This document shows positions 8,159 to 16,882 of a DNA stretch of 41,827 nt, piece after piece. Source of the stretch: Alphaproteobacteria bacterium (GTDB taxonomy: Bacteria; Pseudomonadota; Alphaproteobacteria; JAQWUY01); NCBI GenBank assembly GCA_029250225.1, contig JAQWUY010000024.1, positions 1 through 41,827 on the forward strand. The letters are read 5' to 3'. The position numbers and the translations under genes were made by a program. The notes below the pieces were generated by a model. The model was not told the DNA's origin. It ran no database searches and saw nothing but the letters and a program-made list of their open reading frames with translations. The first letter of the stretch is position 1, and every line of letters starts with the position of its first letter.

Positions 8159-8938
8159 ATGAAAAATCAAACAACTGAAAAATTTAAAATTGGTGATCTT
8201 GAATTATCTAGCAGACTATTAATAGGAACTGCTATGTTTCCCAATCAACAAACTATGTTAAATGCTATCCAAGCAAGCGGATCTGACTTTGTAACTGTGT
8301 CTATTCGTCGCACTAGTTTGGATAAATATCAAGAAAGCCCTATTGATTTATTAAAAGATTATAATATATTACCTAACACAGCGGGATGTGAAACCGTTAA
8401 AGATGTTATTCTTACCGCTCAACTAGCAAGAGAAAGCTTAGAAACTAATTGGATTAAGCTAGAATTAATAGCTTGTCGCCAAACTCTTTATCCAGATGTT
8501 GAGAACTTGGTACAAGTTGCCGAAGAACTTGTAAAAGATAATTTCAATGTATTACCTTATTGCACAGACGACCCAATCATATGCCAAAAACTTGCCGATG
8601 TAGGTTGCGTCGGAGTAATGCCACTAGGCGCCCCTATTGGCACAGGACTTGGAATATGTAATCCTTATAATATAGAATTGATATGTAAAAAATCGTCAGT
8701 CCCTGTAATACTAGATGCTGGTATAGGAACTCCAAGTGATGCAACTCGTGCTATGGAATTGGGTTGTTCTGGGGTGTTGTTAAATACAGCTATTTCAAAA
8801 TCTCAGAATCCTGTTTTAATGGCAGAAGCATTTAAAGATGCGGTTAATGCAGGATATAAAGCACAGAAATCTGGAAGAATGGCTAAAAAATTCCACTCCG
8901 AAGCATCATCGCCGCAAATGGGATTAATCGGGGGATAA
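8159..8938 (+). CDS. thiG: Thiazole synthase ThiG
   Basis: Builds the thiazole phosphate ring from deoxyxylulose 5-phosphate, dehydroglycine (from ThiO) and ThiS thiocarboxylate. The 259-residue TIM barrel keeps the Schiff-base lysine K100 in WIKLELI, NTAGC (73-77), the phosphate loop MPLGAPIGTGLG (154-165) and DAGIGTPSDA (186-195). The start is 4 bp after thiS with AAGGCGG overlapping the thiS stop. The stop codon is directly followed by the next gene's ATG (TAAATG), which suggests coupled translation. Confidence 0.96.
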   Translation: MKNQTTEKFKIGDLELSSRLLIGTAMFPNQQTMLNAIQASGSDFVTVSIRRTSLDKYQESPIDLLKDYNILPNTAGCETVKDVILTAQLARESLETNWIKLELIACRQTLYPDVENLVQVAEELVKDNFNVLPYCTDDPIICQKLADVGCVGVMPLGAPIGTGLGICNPYNIELICKKSSVPVILDAGIGTPSDATRAMELGCSGVLLNTAISKSQNPVLMAEAFKDAVNAGYKAQKSGRMAKKFHSEASSPQMGLIGG

Positions 8939-9544
8939 ATGTTACCTAGTGTGTGCGTACTTAGCGATAGCACAATGTGTGATAATATAACAAACACGCT
9001 GAAACAATGTATCGACGAAGGGGCAAATTGGATTGCAATTCGTGAATATAATATGAATGACAAACAATTATATTCATTATGCGAAGAAATAATTTTATAC
9101 AGTCAAAATAATGGCACTTTAATAAGTATATGGAATAATCCGGAAATTGCTCAGAATTTACAAATCGGCTTACATATGCCAAGTCGTTATATTAATCAAA
9201 ATAAAAATTCATCGTTAAAAAATAACTTAGATTTTGATTGTCCATTAGGTATATCAACACACAATGAAAGTGAAATATTAAAAGCAAATAATCTTGCCAT
9301 AAATGCAGATTACATAACGATTAGTCCAATATTTGATAGTATTTCAAAAGAAAATTATAGTGGTATGAATAAAAATAAATTTATTGATTTATGTGCATAT
9401 TCAGCATTACCAGTTTTTGCAATGGGTGGAATTGATGAAAATAATATATCACAAGCTTTTGAATATGGAGCATACGGAGTAATTATCTGTGGTAGTACAA
9501 TGAAAAATCCAAAAATATTAAATAGTATAACAAAATACATATAA
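8939..9544 (+). CDS. thiE: ThiE/TenI-family protein, probable thiamine-phosphate synthase
   Basis: By position this should couple thiazole phosphate to the pyrimidine pyrophosphate to give thiamine phosphate. The 201-residue sequence has the family outline: IREY near 33-36, GISTHN, ADYITISPIF followed by a lysine, VFAMGGI and a terminal GVIICGS phosphate loop. Several residues usual in ThiE differ. The R-x-K motif reads R-E-Y, the Asn-Asp of the metal/pyrophosphate site is Asn-Asn (WNNPEIA), and the HxGQxD motif reads HMPSRY. It is either a divergent ThiE or a TenI-like thiazole tautomerase. It starts immediately after the thiG stop with a GGGGG ribosome site. Confidence 0.68.
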   Translation: MLPSVCVLSDSTMCDNITNTLKQCIDEGANWIAIREYNMNDKQLYSLCEEIILYSQNNGTLISIWNNPEIAQNLQIGLHMPSRYINQNKNSSLKNNLDFDCPLGISTHNESEILKANNLAINADYITISPIFDSISKENYSGMNKNKFIDLCAYSALPVFAMGGIDENNISQAFEYGAYGVIICGSTMKNPKILNSITKYI

Positions 9545-9614
9545 TTTCTTTTTACTTTCTTTTAATTTTATATTAACTTCATTGTAATTATAAAAAAAAG
9601 AGTCTTACAATTAT

Positions 9615-11021
9615 ATGAAAAAATTAACATTATTACTAACACCAATACTATTATCATTAATTCCAAATACCGCACTAGCTAGATCATCAGGTAACTTTAC
9701 CAATACAACTTCTGGTATTTTTGCAGTTGCTATATTTGTCATCGCATATATCCTAGTTATACTAGAAGAAAAAATAAAATTAAAAAAATCTGTTCCTGTT
9801 ATAACAGCCGCCGGAATTATTTGGTTTATTATTGCAAGTTTACTAAGTCAGGCAGGCGATTATACAACGGCCAATGAAGCTTTTAAGCACGCAATTGTTG
9901 AATTCGCAGAATTATTATTGTTCTTGTTGGTAGCTATGACATTTATTAATTCAATGCAGGTATTTGATGTTTTTGAAGCGATTCGTGCTAAAATTATTCG
10001 TATGGGATTATCACTACGAGGGATTTTTTGGGTAACAGGTTTAATTGCATTCTTTCTATCACCTGTTGCTGATAACTTAACTACTGCTTTGGTAATGGGT
10101 ACTATTGTGCTAACGGTTGCAAAAAACAACAAACAATTTATTTCTATTGCTTGTTTAAATATCGTCGTAGCAGCAAATGCAGGCGGAGCATTTTCACCAT
10201 TTGGTGATATTACAACATTGATGATGTGGCAATCAGGCAAAGTACGGTTTATGGAGTTTATGGCATTATTTATACCTAGTATAGTTAATTGGTTAATTCC
10301 TGCTATAATAATGAGTTTCTTTATTAATAACAAAAAACCAGAAGGTCTTGTAGGTGATGCAAAAATAGCAGATGGTGGTTATATAATTATTGGGTTATTT
10401 ACATTATCAATAATAATGGCTGTTTCAGCTCATAATATTTTCCATATGCCACCAGTACTTGGAATGATGACTGGTCTTGGTTTATTACAAATTTATGCTT
10501 GGTTATACGACCACGACATTAGAATTACAAAATTCAATAAAACAAAAAAATACAAAGAAGAGCGAATTAAAATACGTGAAAAAAGAAAATTCGATATATT
10601 CAAGGAAGTAGAACGAGCTGAATGGGATACATTACTGTTTTTCTATGGTGTTGTTGTTTGTGTTGGCGGTCTTGGTTCATTAGGTTATATGGCATTGTTA
10701 TCAGATGTTATGTATAATCAAATTGGAATATTTCAAGCAAATATATTAATTGGTTTGCTTTCAGCAATCGTCGATAATATTCCTGTAATGTTTGCCGTAT
10801 TAACAATGGATCCACAAATGAATCTTCAACAATGGTTACTAGTTACATTAACTGCTGGTACTGGTGGATCGTTACTGTCAATAGGTTCAGCTGCGGGAGT
10901 AGCAATGATGGGACAAGCTCGCGGATATTACACTTTCTTTTCACATTTAAAATGGAGTTGGGCAATTGCATTGGGATATGGTGCAAGTATATGGGTTCAT
11001 ACTTTAATAAACGGAATTTAA
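9615..11021 (+). CDS. nhaD: Na+/H+ antiporter, NhaD type
   Basis: Predicted inner-membrane sodium/proton exchanger of the ion-transporter superfamily. The 468-residue protein starts with a signal-like segment (about 1-23), has roughly a dozen hydrophobic helices, and carries the NhaD hallmarks NAGGAFSPFGDITTLM (about 188-203) and, earlier, SPVADNLTTAL, which supply acidic and polar residues inside the membrane. A charged cytoplasmic loop lies near 305-340. It follows thiE by 70 bp and converges on glmM. An NhaD exchanger fits a marine or saline habitat, which is inference. Confidence 0.9.
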   Translation: MKKLTLLLTPILLSLIPNTALARSSGNFTNTTSGIFAVAIFVIAYILVILEEKIKLKKSVPVITAAGIIWFIIASLLSQAGDYTTANEAFKHAIVEFAELLLFLLVAMTFINSMQVFDVFEAIRAKIIRMGLSLRGIFWVTGLIAFFLSPVADNLTTALVMGTIVLTVAKNNKQFISIACLNIVVAANAGGAFSPFGDITTLMMWQSGKVRFMEFMALFIPSIVNWLIPAIIMSFFINNKKPEGLVGDAKIADGGYIIIGLFTLSIIMAVSAHNIFHMPPVLGMMTGLGLLQIYAWLYDHDIRITKFNKTKKYKEERIKIREKRKFDIFKEVERAEWDTLLFFYGVVVCVGGLGSLGYMALLSDVMYNQIGIFQANILIGLLSAIVDNIPVMFAVLTMDPQMNLQQWLLVTLTAGTGGSLLSIGSAAGVAMMGQARGYYTFFSHLKWSWAIALGYGASIWVHTLINGI

Positions 11022-11041
11022 TTGTTGTTTAATTTAATATA

Positions 11042-12379
11042 TTAAATATTTTTCTTGATTACAGCGACAATATCATCGACAACTTGCTTAACTAATTTTT
11101 TACTTCGGGCTTCTGCCATTACGCGAATAATTGGCTCTGTCCCGCTTTTACGGATTAGTGTTCTTCCTGTGTCTGCAAGTTTAATGTCAGCTTGTTTGAT
11201 AGCCTCAACAACTTCATCTTTTTTAAGAACTGAAAAATTATTCACACGAACATTTTCTAGTACCTGAGGGTATGGTTTAAATGCTTTACAAAAATCTGAT
11301 GCTAATTTACCGCTTTGAATTAATGCACATAAAACATAAATTCCAGCTAGTATTCCATCGCCTGTTGTTGAAAAATCTGATGCAACAATATGTCCGGATT
11401 GCTCCCCACCTAAGTTTGAATTGCTTTTTTGCATTTCTTGTACAACATAACGATCGCCAACAGCGGTTCTTGTTAATCCAATATTTTTATTACTTAAATA
11501 TTCTTCCAACCCCATATTTGACATAACAGTTGTAACAACATTTCCGCTTAGTTGTTGTTTGTTATTTAAATAATTAGCAATAATTGCGATTATTTGATCA
11601 CCATCTATTACATTACCTTTTTCATCAACAACGATTAACCTATCAGCATCACCATCTAGGGCAAATCCAATATTGGCATTTTCAGCAACAACTAATTTAG
11701 ATAATTTATTTGGTGCAGTTGCACCGACACCATCATTAATATTTTTACCATTAGGATTATCGCCAATTTGAACAATTTCAGCACCAAGTTCTTCAAAAAC
11801 TTTTGGTGCAATTTTATAGCCGGCTCCGTTTGCCGTATCCAGAGCAATTTTAAATCCAGAAATATTTTTTTCCAAAGGAAGTGCATTTTTAATATGTTCA
11901 GCATAACGAACAGCTACATCATCTAATCGCATTGCACGGCCGACTTTTTGCGGAGTTGCATATAATTCATTTATATCGCTATCCATTAATCGTTCGATTT
12001 CTAATTCAACATTATCACTTAATTTATAACCATTAGGGGCAAAAATTTTGATGCCATTATCGTAGTATGGATTATGGCTTGCTGAAATCATTATACCAGC
12101 ATCAGCCCTTAGTGATTTTGTAAGTATAGGTATAGCAGGAGTTGGAACAGGCCCAACCAATACTGCATCCATTCCCGCACTAGTAAGACCAGCAACAAGT
12201 GCATTTTCAACCATATAGCCTGATAACCTTGTATCTTTACCAATAATTACAAGGTGTCGTCCTACCAAAGACTTGAAATAGTGTCCCGATGCAACTCCTA
12301 ATCTTAAAGCGATTTCTGGTGTCATATTACCAGAATTAACCAATCCGCGAATTCCATCTGTGCCGAAATATTTTCTCAT
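11042..12379 (-). CDS. glmM: Phosphoglucosamine mutase
   Basis: Interconverts glucosamine 6-phosphate and glucosamine 1-phosphate on the way to UDP-GlcNAc for peptidoglycan and LPS. The 445 residues show the phosphoserine loop SASHNP (S101), the metal loop DGDADR (242-247), a GGEQSGH sugar-binding loop and the C-terminal phosphate loop RKSGTEP. The length is normal. Synteny with ftsH is alphaproteobacterial, although a lipoprotein gene intervenes here. The start ATG lacks a Shine-Dalgarno, and a terminator-like hairpin ends only 14 nt upstream, leaving no room for a promoter after it. Confidence 0.96.
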   Translation of the reverse strand: MRKYFGTDGIRGLVNSGNMTPEIALRLGVASGHYFKSLVGRHLVIIGKDTRLSGYMVENALVAGLTSAGMDAVLVGPVPTPAIPILTKSLRADAGIMISASHNPYYDNGIKIFAPNGYKLSDNVELEIERLMDSDINELYATPQKVGRAMRLDDVAVRYAEHIKNALPLEKNISGFKIALDTANGAGYKIAPKVFEELGAEIVQIGDNPNGKNINDGVGATAPNKLSKLVVAENANIGFALDGDADRLIVVDEKGNVIDGDQIIAIIANYLNNKQQLSGNVVTTVMSNMGLEEYLSNKNIGLTRTAVGDRYVVQEMQKSNSNLGGEQSGHIVASDFSTTGDGILAGIYVLCALIQSGKLASDFCKAFKPYPQVLENVRVNNFSVLKKDEVVEAIKQADIKLADTGRTLIRKSGTEPIIRVMAEARSKKLVKQVVDDIVAVIKKNI

Positions 12380-12393
12380 TAAGAAATACTAAC

Positions 12394-12420
12394 AAAAAAA
12401 ACAGAGTTTTTCAAACTCTG
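12394..12420 (-). terminator. Intrinsic terminator-like hairpin abutting glmM
   Basis: On the minus strand CAGAGTTT and AAACTCTG form an 8-bp stem around a 3-nt loop, followed by eight T residues. It lies after the lipoprotein gene (stop at 12454) and its U-tract ends 14 nt before the glmM ATG. It is either the end of the ruv-tol-ftsH unit or a leader attenuator of glmM. Confidence 0.8.
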
Positions 12421-12453
12421 CATTATAAATAATTATTAACATTTATTACAAAT

Positions 12454-13062
12454 TTAATTTATTTGTTTATTCAAATTATTATATAAATATTTTATTTCTA
12501 AAATAAGGTTTTTTGTCTTTTCGTTAATAACATATGTACAAGTTCCCTTTTCACCATATAAGGTTAATAAAATATTGCCTTTGTTCGGAATTTCTTTTAC
12601 AAGTTCTACGAAAAATTTATTAGTTGTATCAAACTTTTCTTCTATAAAATCGTCATAATAAACATCTTGTTTTATAAATCCATAAGGAAAATTATATTCT
12701 TTTTTCTTGTTATCCATATAAAATTTAATATTTTTAATAAATAACCACTTATTATTACTATATTTAAATCTTAGCCTTAACCAACCATAATCATCACTTA
12801 ATCCAAGATATGGTGAAAATACAATTGTCCCACAATTTGAATTTAATGAATCAACAGATACTTGTTCAAAATTATTTTGTAGAAAATAAATTTTTTCCAA
12901 CTTGTCATAAGAAATATTAACACCGCTTGGCATTTTTATATCTGACTTAAAAAATCTATCAATATTTTTTTTATAGTATTCATTATGCCCTATATATTCC
13001 GTATTATCTACACAACACGACAAGCAAATAGCCATAATTAATAATATAATTTTCCTAAACAT
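12454..13062 (-). CDS. Hypothetical lipoprotein between ftsH and glmM
   Basis: I do not recognise this protein. The 202 residues begin with a short basic start, a hydrophobic stretch and LSCC (14-17), so it is probably a lipoprotein acylated at C16 or C17; the lipobox is not ideal. The mature part is rich in Tyr, Asn, Lys and Phe, with alternating beta-like strands and two further cysteines (around 77 and 175) that could form a disulfide. It lies 15 bp after ftsH on the same strand and is followed by the hairpin at 12394-12420. Its place between ftsH and glmM looks like a lineage-specific insertion into a conserved pair. Confidence 0.7.
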   Translation of the reverse strand: MFRKIILLIMAICLSCCVDNTEYIGHNEYYKKNIDRFFKSDIKMPSGVNISYDKLEKIYFLQNNFEQVSVDSLNSNCGTIVFSPYLGLSDDYGWLRLRFKYSNNKWLFIKNIKFYMDNKKKEYNFPYGFIKQDVYYDDFIEEKFDTTNKFFVELVKEIPNKGNILLTLYGEKGTCTYVINEKTKNLILEIKYLYNNLNKQIN

Positions 13063-13077
13063 TGTTCTTTTGATTAT

Positions 13078-15018
13078 TTAATCATCGTCTTCATCTACAA
13101 CAGATTTTTTACTAGTCGATTTTTTACTAGTCGATTTTTTAGTACTTGGCACGGATTTAGAAACTTTCTTAATAGATTTTTCTTCGTATTGCTCAGGGGT
13201 TTCGCGTTTTAACTTTTTACCTTTAATGACCAATTTAATTTCATCACCACTAAGTGTTTCATATTCTATCAAAGCATCAGCTAATAAGTGTAATTGTTTG
13301 ATATGTTTTTTCAAGATATTACGACAAGTATCAGTTGCCTCATCAATGATTGCTTTTATTTCTTCGTCGATGACCTTAGAAGTTTGTTCACTTACATTTG
13401 CACGACCAACTGTATTCATACCACGCAAGAATGATTGTTCTTCGCTTTCTACCAATCGCAATGTACCAACTTTTTTAGAATAGCCCCATTCAAGAACCAT
13501 TTTCGATGCCATATCGGTTATCATTTGAATATCAGATGATGCTCCTGTTGTAACTTTTTCTTCACCGAATATTATTTCTTCGGTTACACGACCAGCAACC
13601 CCAACAACAAGATTAGCTTTTAATTTATCATAAGCAATTGAAACGCTATCTCTTTCAGGTAATCGCATTACCATACCCAATGCACGCCCCCTAGGAATAA
13701 TTGTTGCTTTGTGAACAGGATCAGAAGCAGGCGAATAAATAGTTGCAAGTGCGTGTCCAGCTTCGTGATATGCAGTTAATTTCTTTTCTTCATCACTTAA
13801 TGCTAACGAACGACGTTCTGCACCCATCATTACCTTATCTTTTGCATCTTCAAAATCTTTGTGATGAACAACATTATGATTACGGCGAACCGCTAATAAT
13901 GCAGCTTCATTAACTAAGTTAGCTAAATCAGCACCAGAAAACCCAGGAGTCCCCCTTGCAATTAATTTAACATCAACATCTGTTGCCATAGGAATCTTTT
14001 TCATATGTACAGATAATATTTTTTCTCGCCCGTTAATATCTGGATTAGGAACTACAACTTGGCGGTCAAATCGCCCTGGTCTTAGCAATGCCGGATCTAG
14101 TACATCAGGTCTGTTGGTTGCAGCCATAACGATAACACTTTCGTTATCCTCAAAACCGTCCATTTCAACAAGCATTTGATTCAAGGTTTGTTCCCTTTCA
14201 TCATTTCCGCCACCCATACCAGTACCACGACGGCGACCAACTGCATCTAGTTCGTCGACAAATATAATACAAGGAGCTTGTTTTTTTGCTTGTTCGAACA
14301 TATCGCGAACCCTTGCCGCACCAACACCAACAAACATTTCAACAAAATCAGAACCCGAGATCGAGAAAAAAGGCACCGATGCTTCACCAGCAACCGCTCT
14401 TGCTGTTAATGTTTTACCAGTTCCCGGAGGTCCTACTAATAAAACACCCCTAGGTAATTTACCACCTAATCTTTGATATTTCTTTGGATCGCGCAAGAAA
14501 TCAACTGTTTCTTGTAAATCTTCTTTGGCTTCATCAATTCCGGCAACATCATCAAATGTTACTTTTTTAGTGTTTTCGTTTAACAACTTGGCACGAGATT
14601 TTCCCATTCCTAATGCTTTATTGGCACCGCCACCCATACCACGCATAAAGAATATCCAAACTGCAATTAATAATAACATTGGGAACCAATTTAATAATAC
14701 AGCTAGAAAAGCCGGCATTTCATCATCTAGTTCAGAAGCAGAAACAATAACAGATTTATCGATTAATCGTTGTACTAGTGTAGAATCATTAGGTGCAAAT
14801 GTTTTGAAAGTTGAACCGTTGCGTAATTTACCTTTGATGTCATTCCCAACAATAGATACTTTTTCAACATTTCCTTTTTCCACATCACTTATAAATGTGC
14901 TGTAAGGCACTTTTTGAACACCGCCCTTAGAGCCTGGTTTTTGATCAAACCAATTAACCAAGAATCCTATACCAACTGCTATTAGTATCCAAACTAGTAT
15001 ATTTTTATTAACTTTCAT
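13078..15018 (-). CDS. ftsH: ATP-dependent zinc metalloprotease FtsH
   Basis: Membrane-anchored AAA protease that degrades unneeded membrane and regulatory proteins. The ATG at 15018 (646 residues) is preferred to a TTG one codon earlier because AGGA is spaced 7 nt from it. Using numbering from the TTG, the protein has transmembrane segments near 8-24 and 108-126, a periplasmic loop between them, Walker A GPPGTGKT (197-204), Walker B with D256-E257, the second region of homology with RPGRFDR, and the zinc motif HEAGH (419-423). The C-terminal tail is a Lys/Ser/Thr repeat ending in acidic residues. The tilS-ftsH order is typical. Confidence 0.97.
   Translation of the reverse strand: MKVNKNILVWILIAVGIGFLVNWFDQKPGSKGGVQKVPYSTFISDVEKGNVEKVSIVGNDIKGKLRNGSTFKTFAPNDSTLVQRLIDKSVIVSASELDDEMPAFLAVLLNWFPMLLLIAVWIFFMRGMGGGANKALGMGKSRAKLLNENTKKVTFDDVAGIDEAKEDLQETVDFLRDPKKYQRLGGKLPRGVLLVGPPGTGKTLTARAVAGEASVPFFSISGSDFVEMFVGVGAARVRDMFEQAKKQAPCIIFVDELDAVGRRRGTGMGGGNDEREQTLNQMLVEMDGFEDNESVIVMAATNRPDVLDPALLRPGRFDRQVVVPNPDINGREKILSVHMKKIPMATDVDVKLIARGTPGFSGADLANLVNEAALLAVRRNHNVVHHKDFEDAKDKVMMGAERRSLALSDEEKKLTAYHEAGHALATIYSPASDPVHKATIIPRGRALGMVMRLPERDSVSIAYDKLKANLVVGVAGRVTEEIIFGEEKVTTGASSDIQMITDMASKMVLEWGYSKKVGTLRLVESEEQSFLRGMNTVGRANVSEQTSKVIDEEIKAIIDEATDTCRNILKKHIKQLHLLADALIEYETLSGDEIKLVIKGKKLKRETPEQYEEKSIKKVSKSVPSTKKSTSKKSTSKKSVVDEDDD
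13103..13147. repeat. 15-bp tandem repeat in the 3' end of ftsH
   Basis: GATTTTTTACTAGTC occurs twice in tandem (13103-13117, 13118-13132), followed by a degenerate third partial copy. In the protein this gives repeated KKSTS-like units in the FtsH tail. The length is in frame, so copy-number change would lengthen or shorten the tail without a frameshift. Confidence 0.8.
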
Positions 15019-15071
15019 CAAATTATCCTAATAAGTTATTTAATTCATTATGTCATAATATAGTTATTTTT

Positions 15072-16334
15072 TTAATAAATAAAAGGGCAAGTATAAAATA
15101 AATTCCATTTATTATCAATTATTTCTAAGTTATGATCATTTATTCCTTTGTCAAGCATAGTATAAATTAATTTTTTACTTTCATAAACACATATTACACT
15201 ATTTAAAATACTTTTTGGAAAATAAATATTATCTAAATTAATGTCATTATTATTTCTTAGTGTAGTAATTGTAAGATTTTTATTATTAGGTTTTACTAAG
15301 TAATATCTGTCCATATAGGGATTTTTTATATTAATTTTTGATAAACAAACATCTTGTTCAATGTGTTTTAATTCCATATAAACCCAAATATTTTTTTGTA
15401 AAATTTTTATACAACAGCCGTTTAAAGTTGCACCACTAAATTTTGGTTTTAATAATTTTGTAACTAAATTATTTAACTTTTCTGTCCTAGGGGGTGTAAA
15501 ATCGCCTCGCACCCACATTATTACTTGACGAATTGTATAAAACACATCTTGTTCTTTCTCGTCTAATAATTTTAAATCAATTTTTACAAATCCACCCGTC
15601 ATTTGCATACAATATTTTTTTTGTAATCTTATCACAGATTTTTCAATGTCCTGACGAATAGGAAGATTTTTATTATGGATATCGATTAATTCCTGTTTGT
15701 AATTTGTATCCTTAGAAATTTTATTACGAATACGAACACGGCTAAAATCTTCGTTCTTGTTACTAGGGTCATTTACATAACAAATATTATTTTGCTCACA
15801 ATACTGAATTAACTGTTCTTTTGTAAAGTGTAATAACGGACGAATCAAAAACCCATTAGCAAGATTTTGTAATGCATTAATTCCGGCTAGTCCAAAAGAC
15901 TTACTAGATTTTTCCAATCTTATCCCTATTGTTTCCAATAAATCATCATAATGATGAGCCGTTGATAAACACTTTACATTATTATCAATGCACCAATTCC
16001 ACATTAATTCATAACGCACTTGACGGGCATAGTTTTGGATTCCGGTATTTGGTTTTTTTGAATCATTGGTTAATATAAAATTTTCTATACCTAATTCATT
16101 TAATCTTTTTTGCACAAGCTCAGCTTCACATTTTGCCTCAGCCCTCAAATTATGATTAACGATTAATGCTGTAATTTTGATTTGTTTATCCTTAGCCCAC
16201 ATATTTAATAGGTGAACTAAGCACATACTATCAGCCCCACCACTTACACCAACAGCGATATAGGGTGGAAAGTTATTATTAAATGAAGAAATTAATCTAT
16301 CAATATTTTGATAAAATTGTTTTACAAAATCCAT
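15072..16334 (-). CDS. tilS: tRNA(Ile)-lysidine synthetase
   Basis: Converts C34 of the CAU-anticodon isoleucine tRNA to lysidine so that it reads AUA and is charged with isoleucine. The N-terminal PP-loop ATPase motif SGGADS is at 31-36 and is followed by the family's N-type ATP pyrophosphatase core (IVNHNLR, TAHHYDDLLET). The C-terminal half (about 210-420) is more divergent and lysine/asparagine-rich. The total of 420 residues is normal. The ATG comes 1 nt after the pal stop codon, so translation is probably coupled. Confidence 0.92.
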   Translation of the reverse strand: MDFVKQFYQNIDRLISSFNNNFPPYIAVGVSGGADSMCLVHLLNMWAKDKQIKITALIVNHNLRAEAKCEAELVQKRLNELGIENFILTNDSKKPNTGIQNYARQVRYELMWNWCIDNNVKCLSTAHHYDDLLETIGIRLEKSSKSFGLAGINALQNLANGFLIRPLLHFTKEQLIQYCEQNNICYVNDPSNKNEDFSRVRIRNKISKDTNYKQELIDIHNKNLPIRQDIEKSVIRLQKKYCMQMTGGFVKIDLKLLDEKEQDVFYTIRQVIMWVRGDFTPPRTEKLNNLVTKLLKPKFSGATLNGCCIKILQKNIWVYMELKHIEQDVCLSKINIKNPYMDRYYLVKPNNKNLTITTLRNNNDINLDNIYFPKSILNSVICVYESKKLIYTMLDKGINDHNLEIIDNKWNLFYTCPFIY

Positions 16335-16335
16335 A

Positions 16336-16833
16336 TTACATTACAATGGTAACACCGCGGCGATTTTTTTTCCAAGCACTTTCTGTATGAGTTTCAACTA
16401 ATGGGCGTTCTTTACCATAAGATATAACTTGAATAAAAAACGGATTTACACCTTTTGCAACAAGGTATTTTTTTACTGAATTTGCTCGTTTTTCACCCAA
16501 TGCAAGATTGTACTCTCTTGTTCCGCGTTCATCAGCATGCCCTTCAATAATTATTTTTCTTATATTATTTTCTTTAATAAATTTAATTTGTGAATCGATA
16601 ATTAATTTTGCTTCATCAGTTAAACCTTCACTATTATATTCAAAAAATATAGTGTCAGATACATTTTCTATGAATTTTTGTCCAACTTCACTTGCAATGT
16701 TTTCATAAAAACCGCTTTCTGTTCGTGGTTCTTGCAATCTAGTTTGTTTTTCTGATAAAGGATCAACATTATTAAAACAACCTGAAAGAATTGTACTAAA
16801 TAACAATAAACTAAATAATGATTTTACTTTCAT
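16336..16833 (-). CDS. pal: Peptidoglycan-associated lipoprotein Pal
   Basis: Outer-membrane lipoprotein that binds peptidoglycan and TolB, completing the Tol-Pal system used for envelope constriction. The start at 16833 (165 residues) is chosen over an in-frame upstream start because it has a very strong AGGGGGGTAGG ribosome site and opens a clean lipoprotein signal with lipobox LSGC (C19). An OmpA-like domain (about 55-165) holds the peptidoglycan-binding motif EGHADERGTREYN and LGEKRA. It follows tolB by 49 bp and abuts tilS. Confidence 0.96.
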   Translation of the reverse strand: MKVKSLFSLLLFSTILSGCFNNVDPLSEKQTRLQEPRTESGFYENIASEVGQKFIENVSDTIFFEYNSEGLTDEAKLIIDSQIKFIKENNIRKIIIEGHADERGTREYNLALGEKRANSVKKYLVAKGVNPFFIQVISYGKERPLVETHTESAWKKNRRGVTIVM

Positions 16834-16882
16834 AATACCTACCCCCCTTTTAAAAATAATACTACAATAATATATACTAAAA

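Noticed and set aside
9860-10333. A 157-residue minus-strand open frame
   Set aside because: Antisense shadow of nhaD; its sequence is the reverse reading of conserved membrane segments.
11032-11047. Perfect 16-bp palindrome ATTTAATATATTAAAT between nhaD and glmM as a terminator
   Set aside because: It is made only of A and T and has no loop, so a stable hairpin is unlikely; such palindromes are expected in this base composition.
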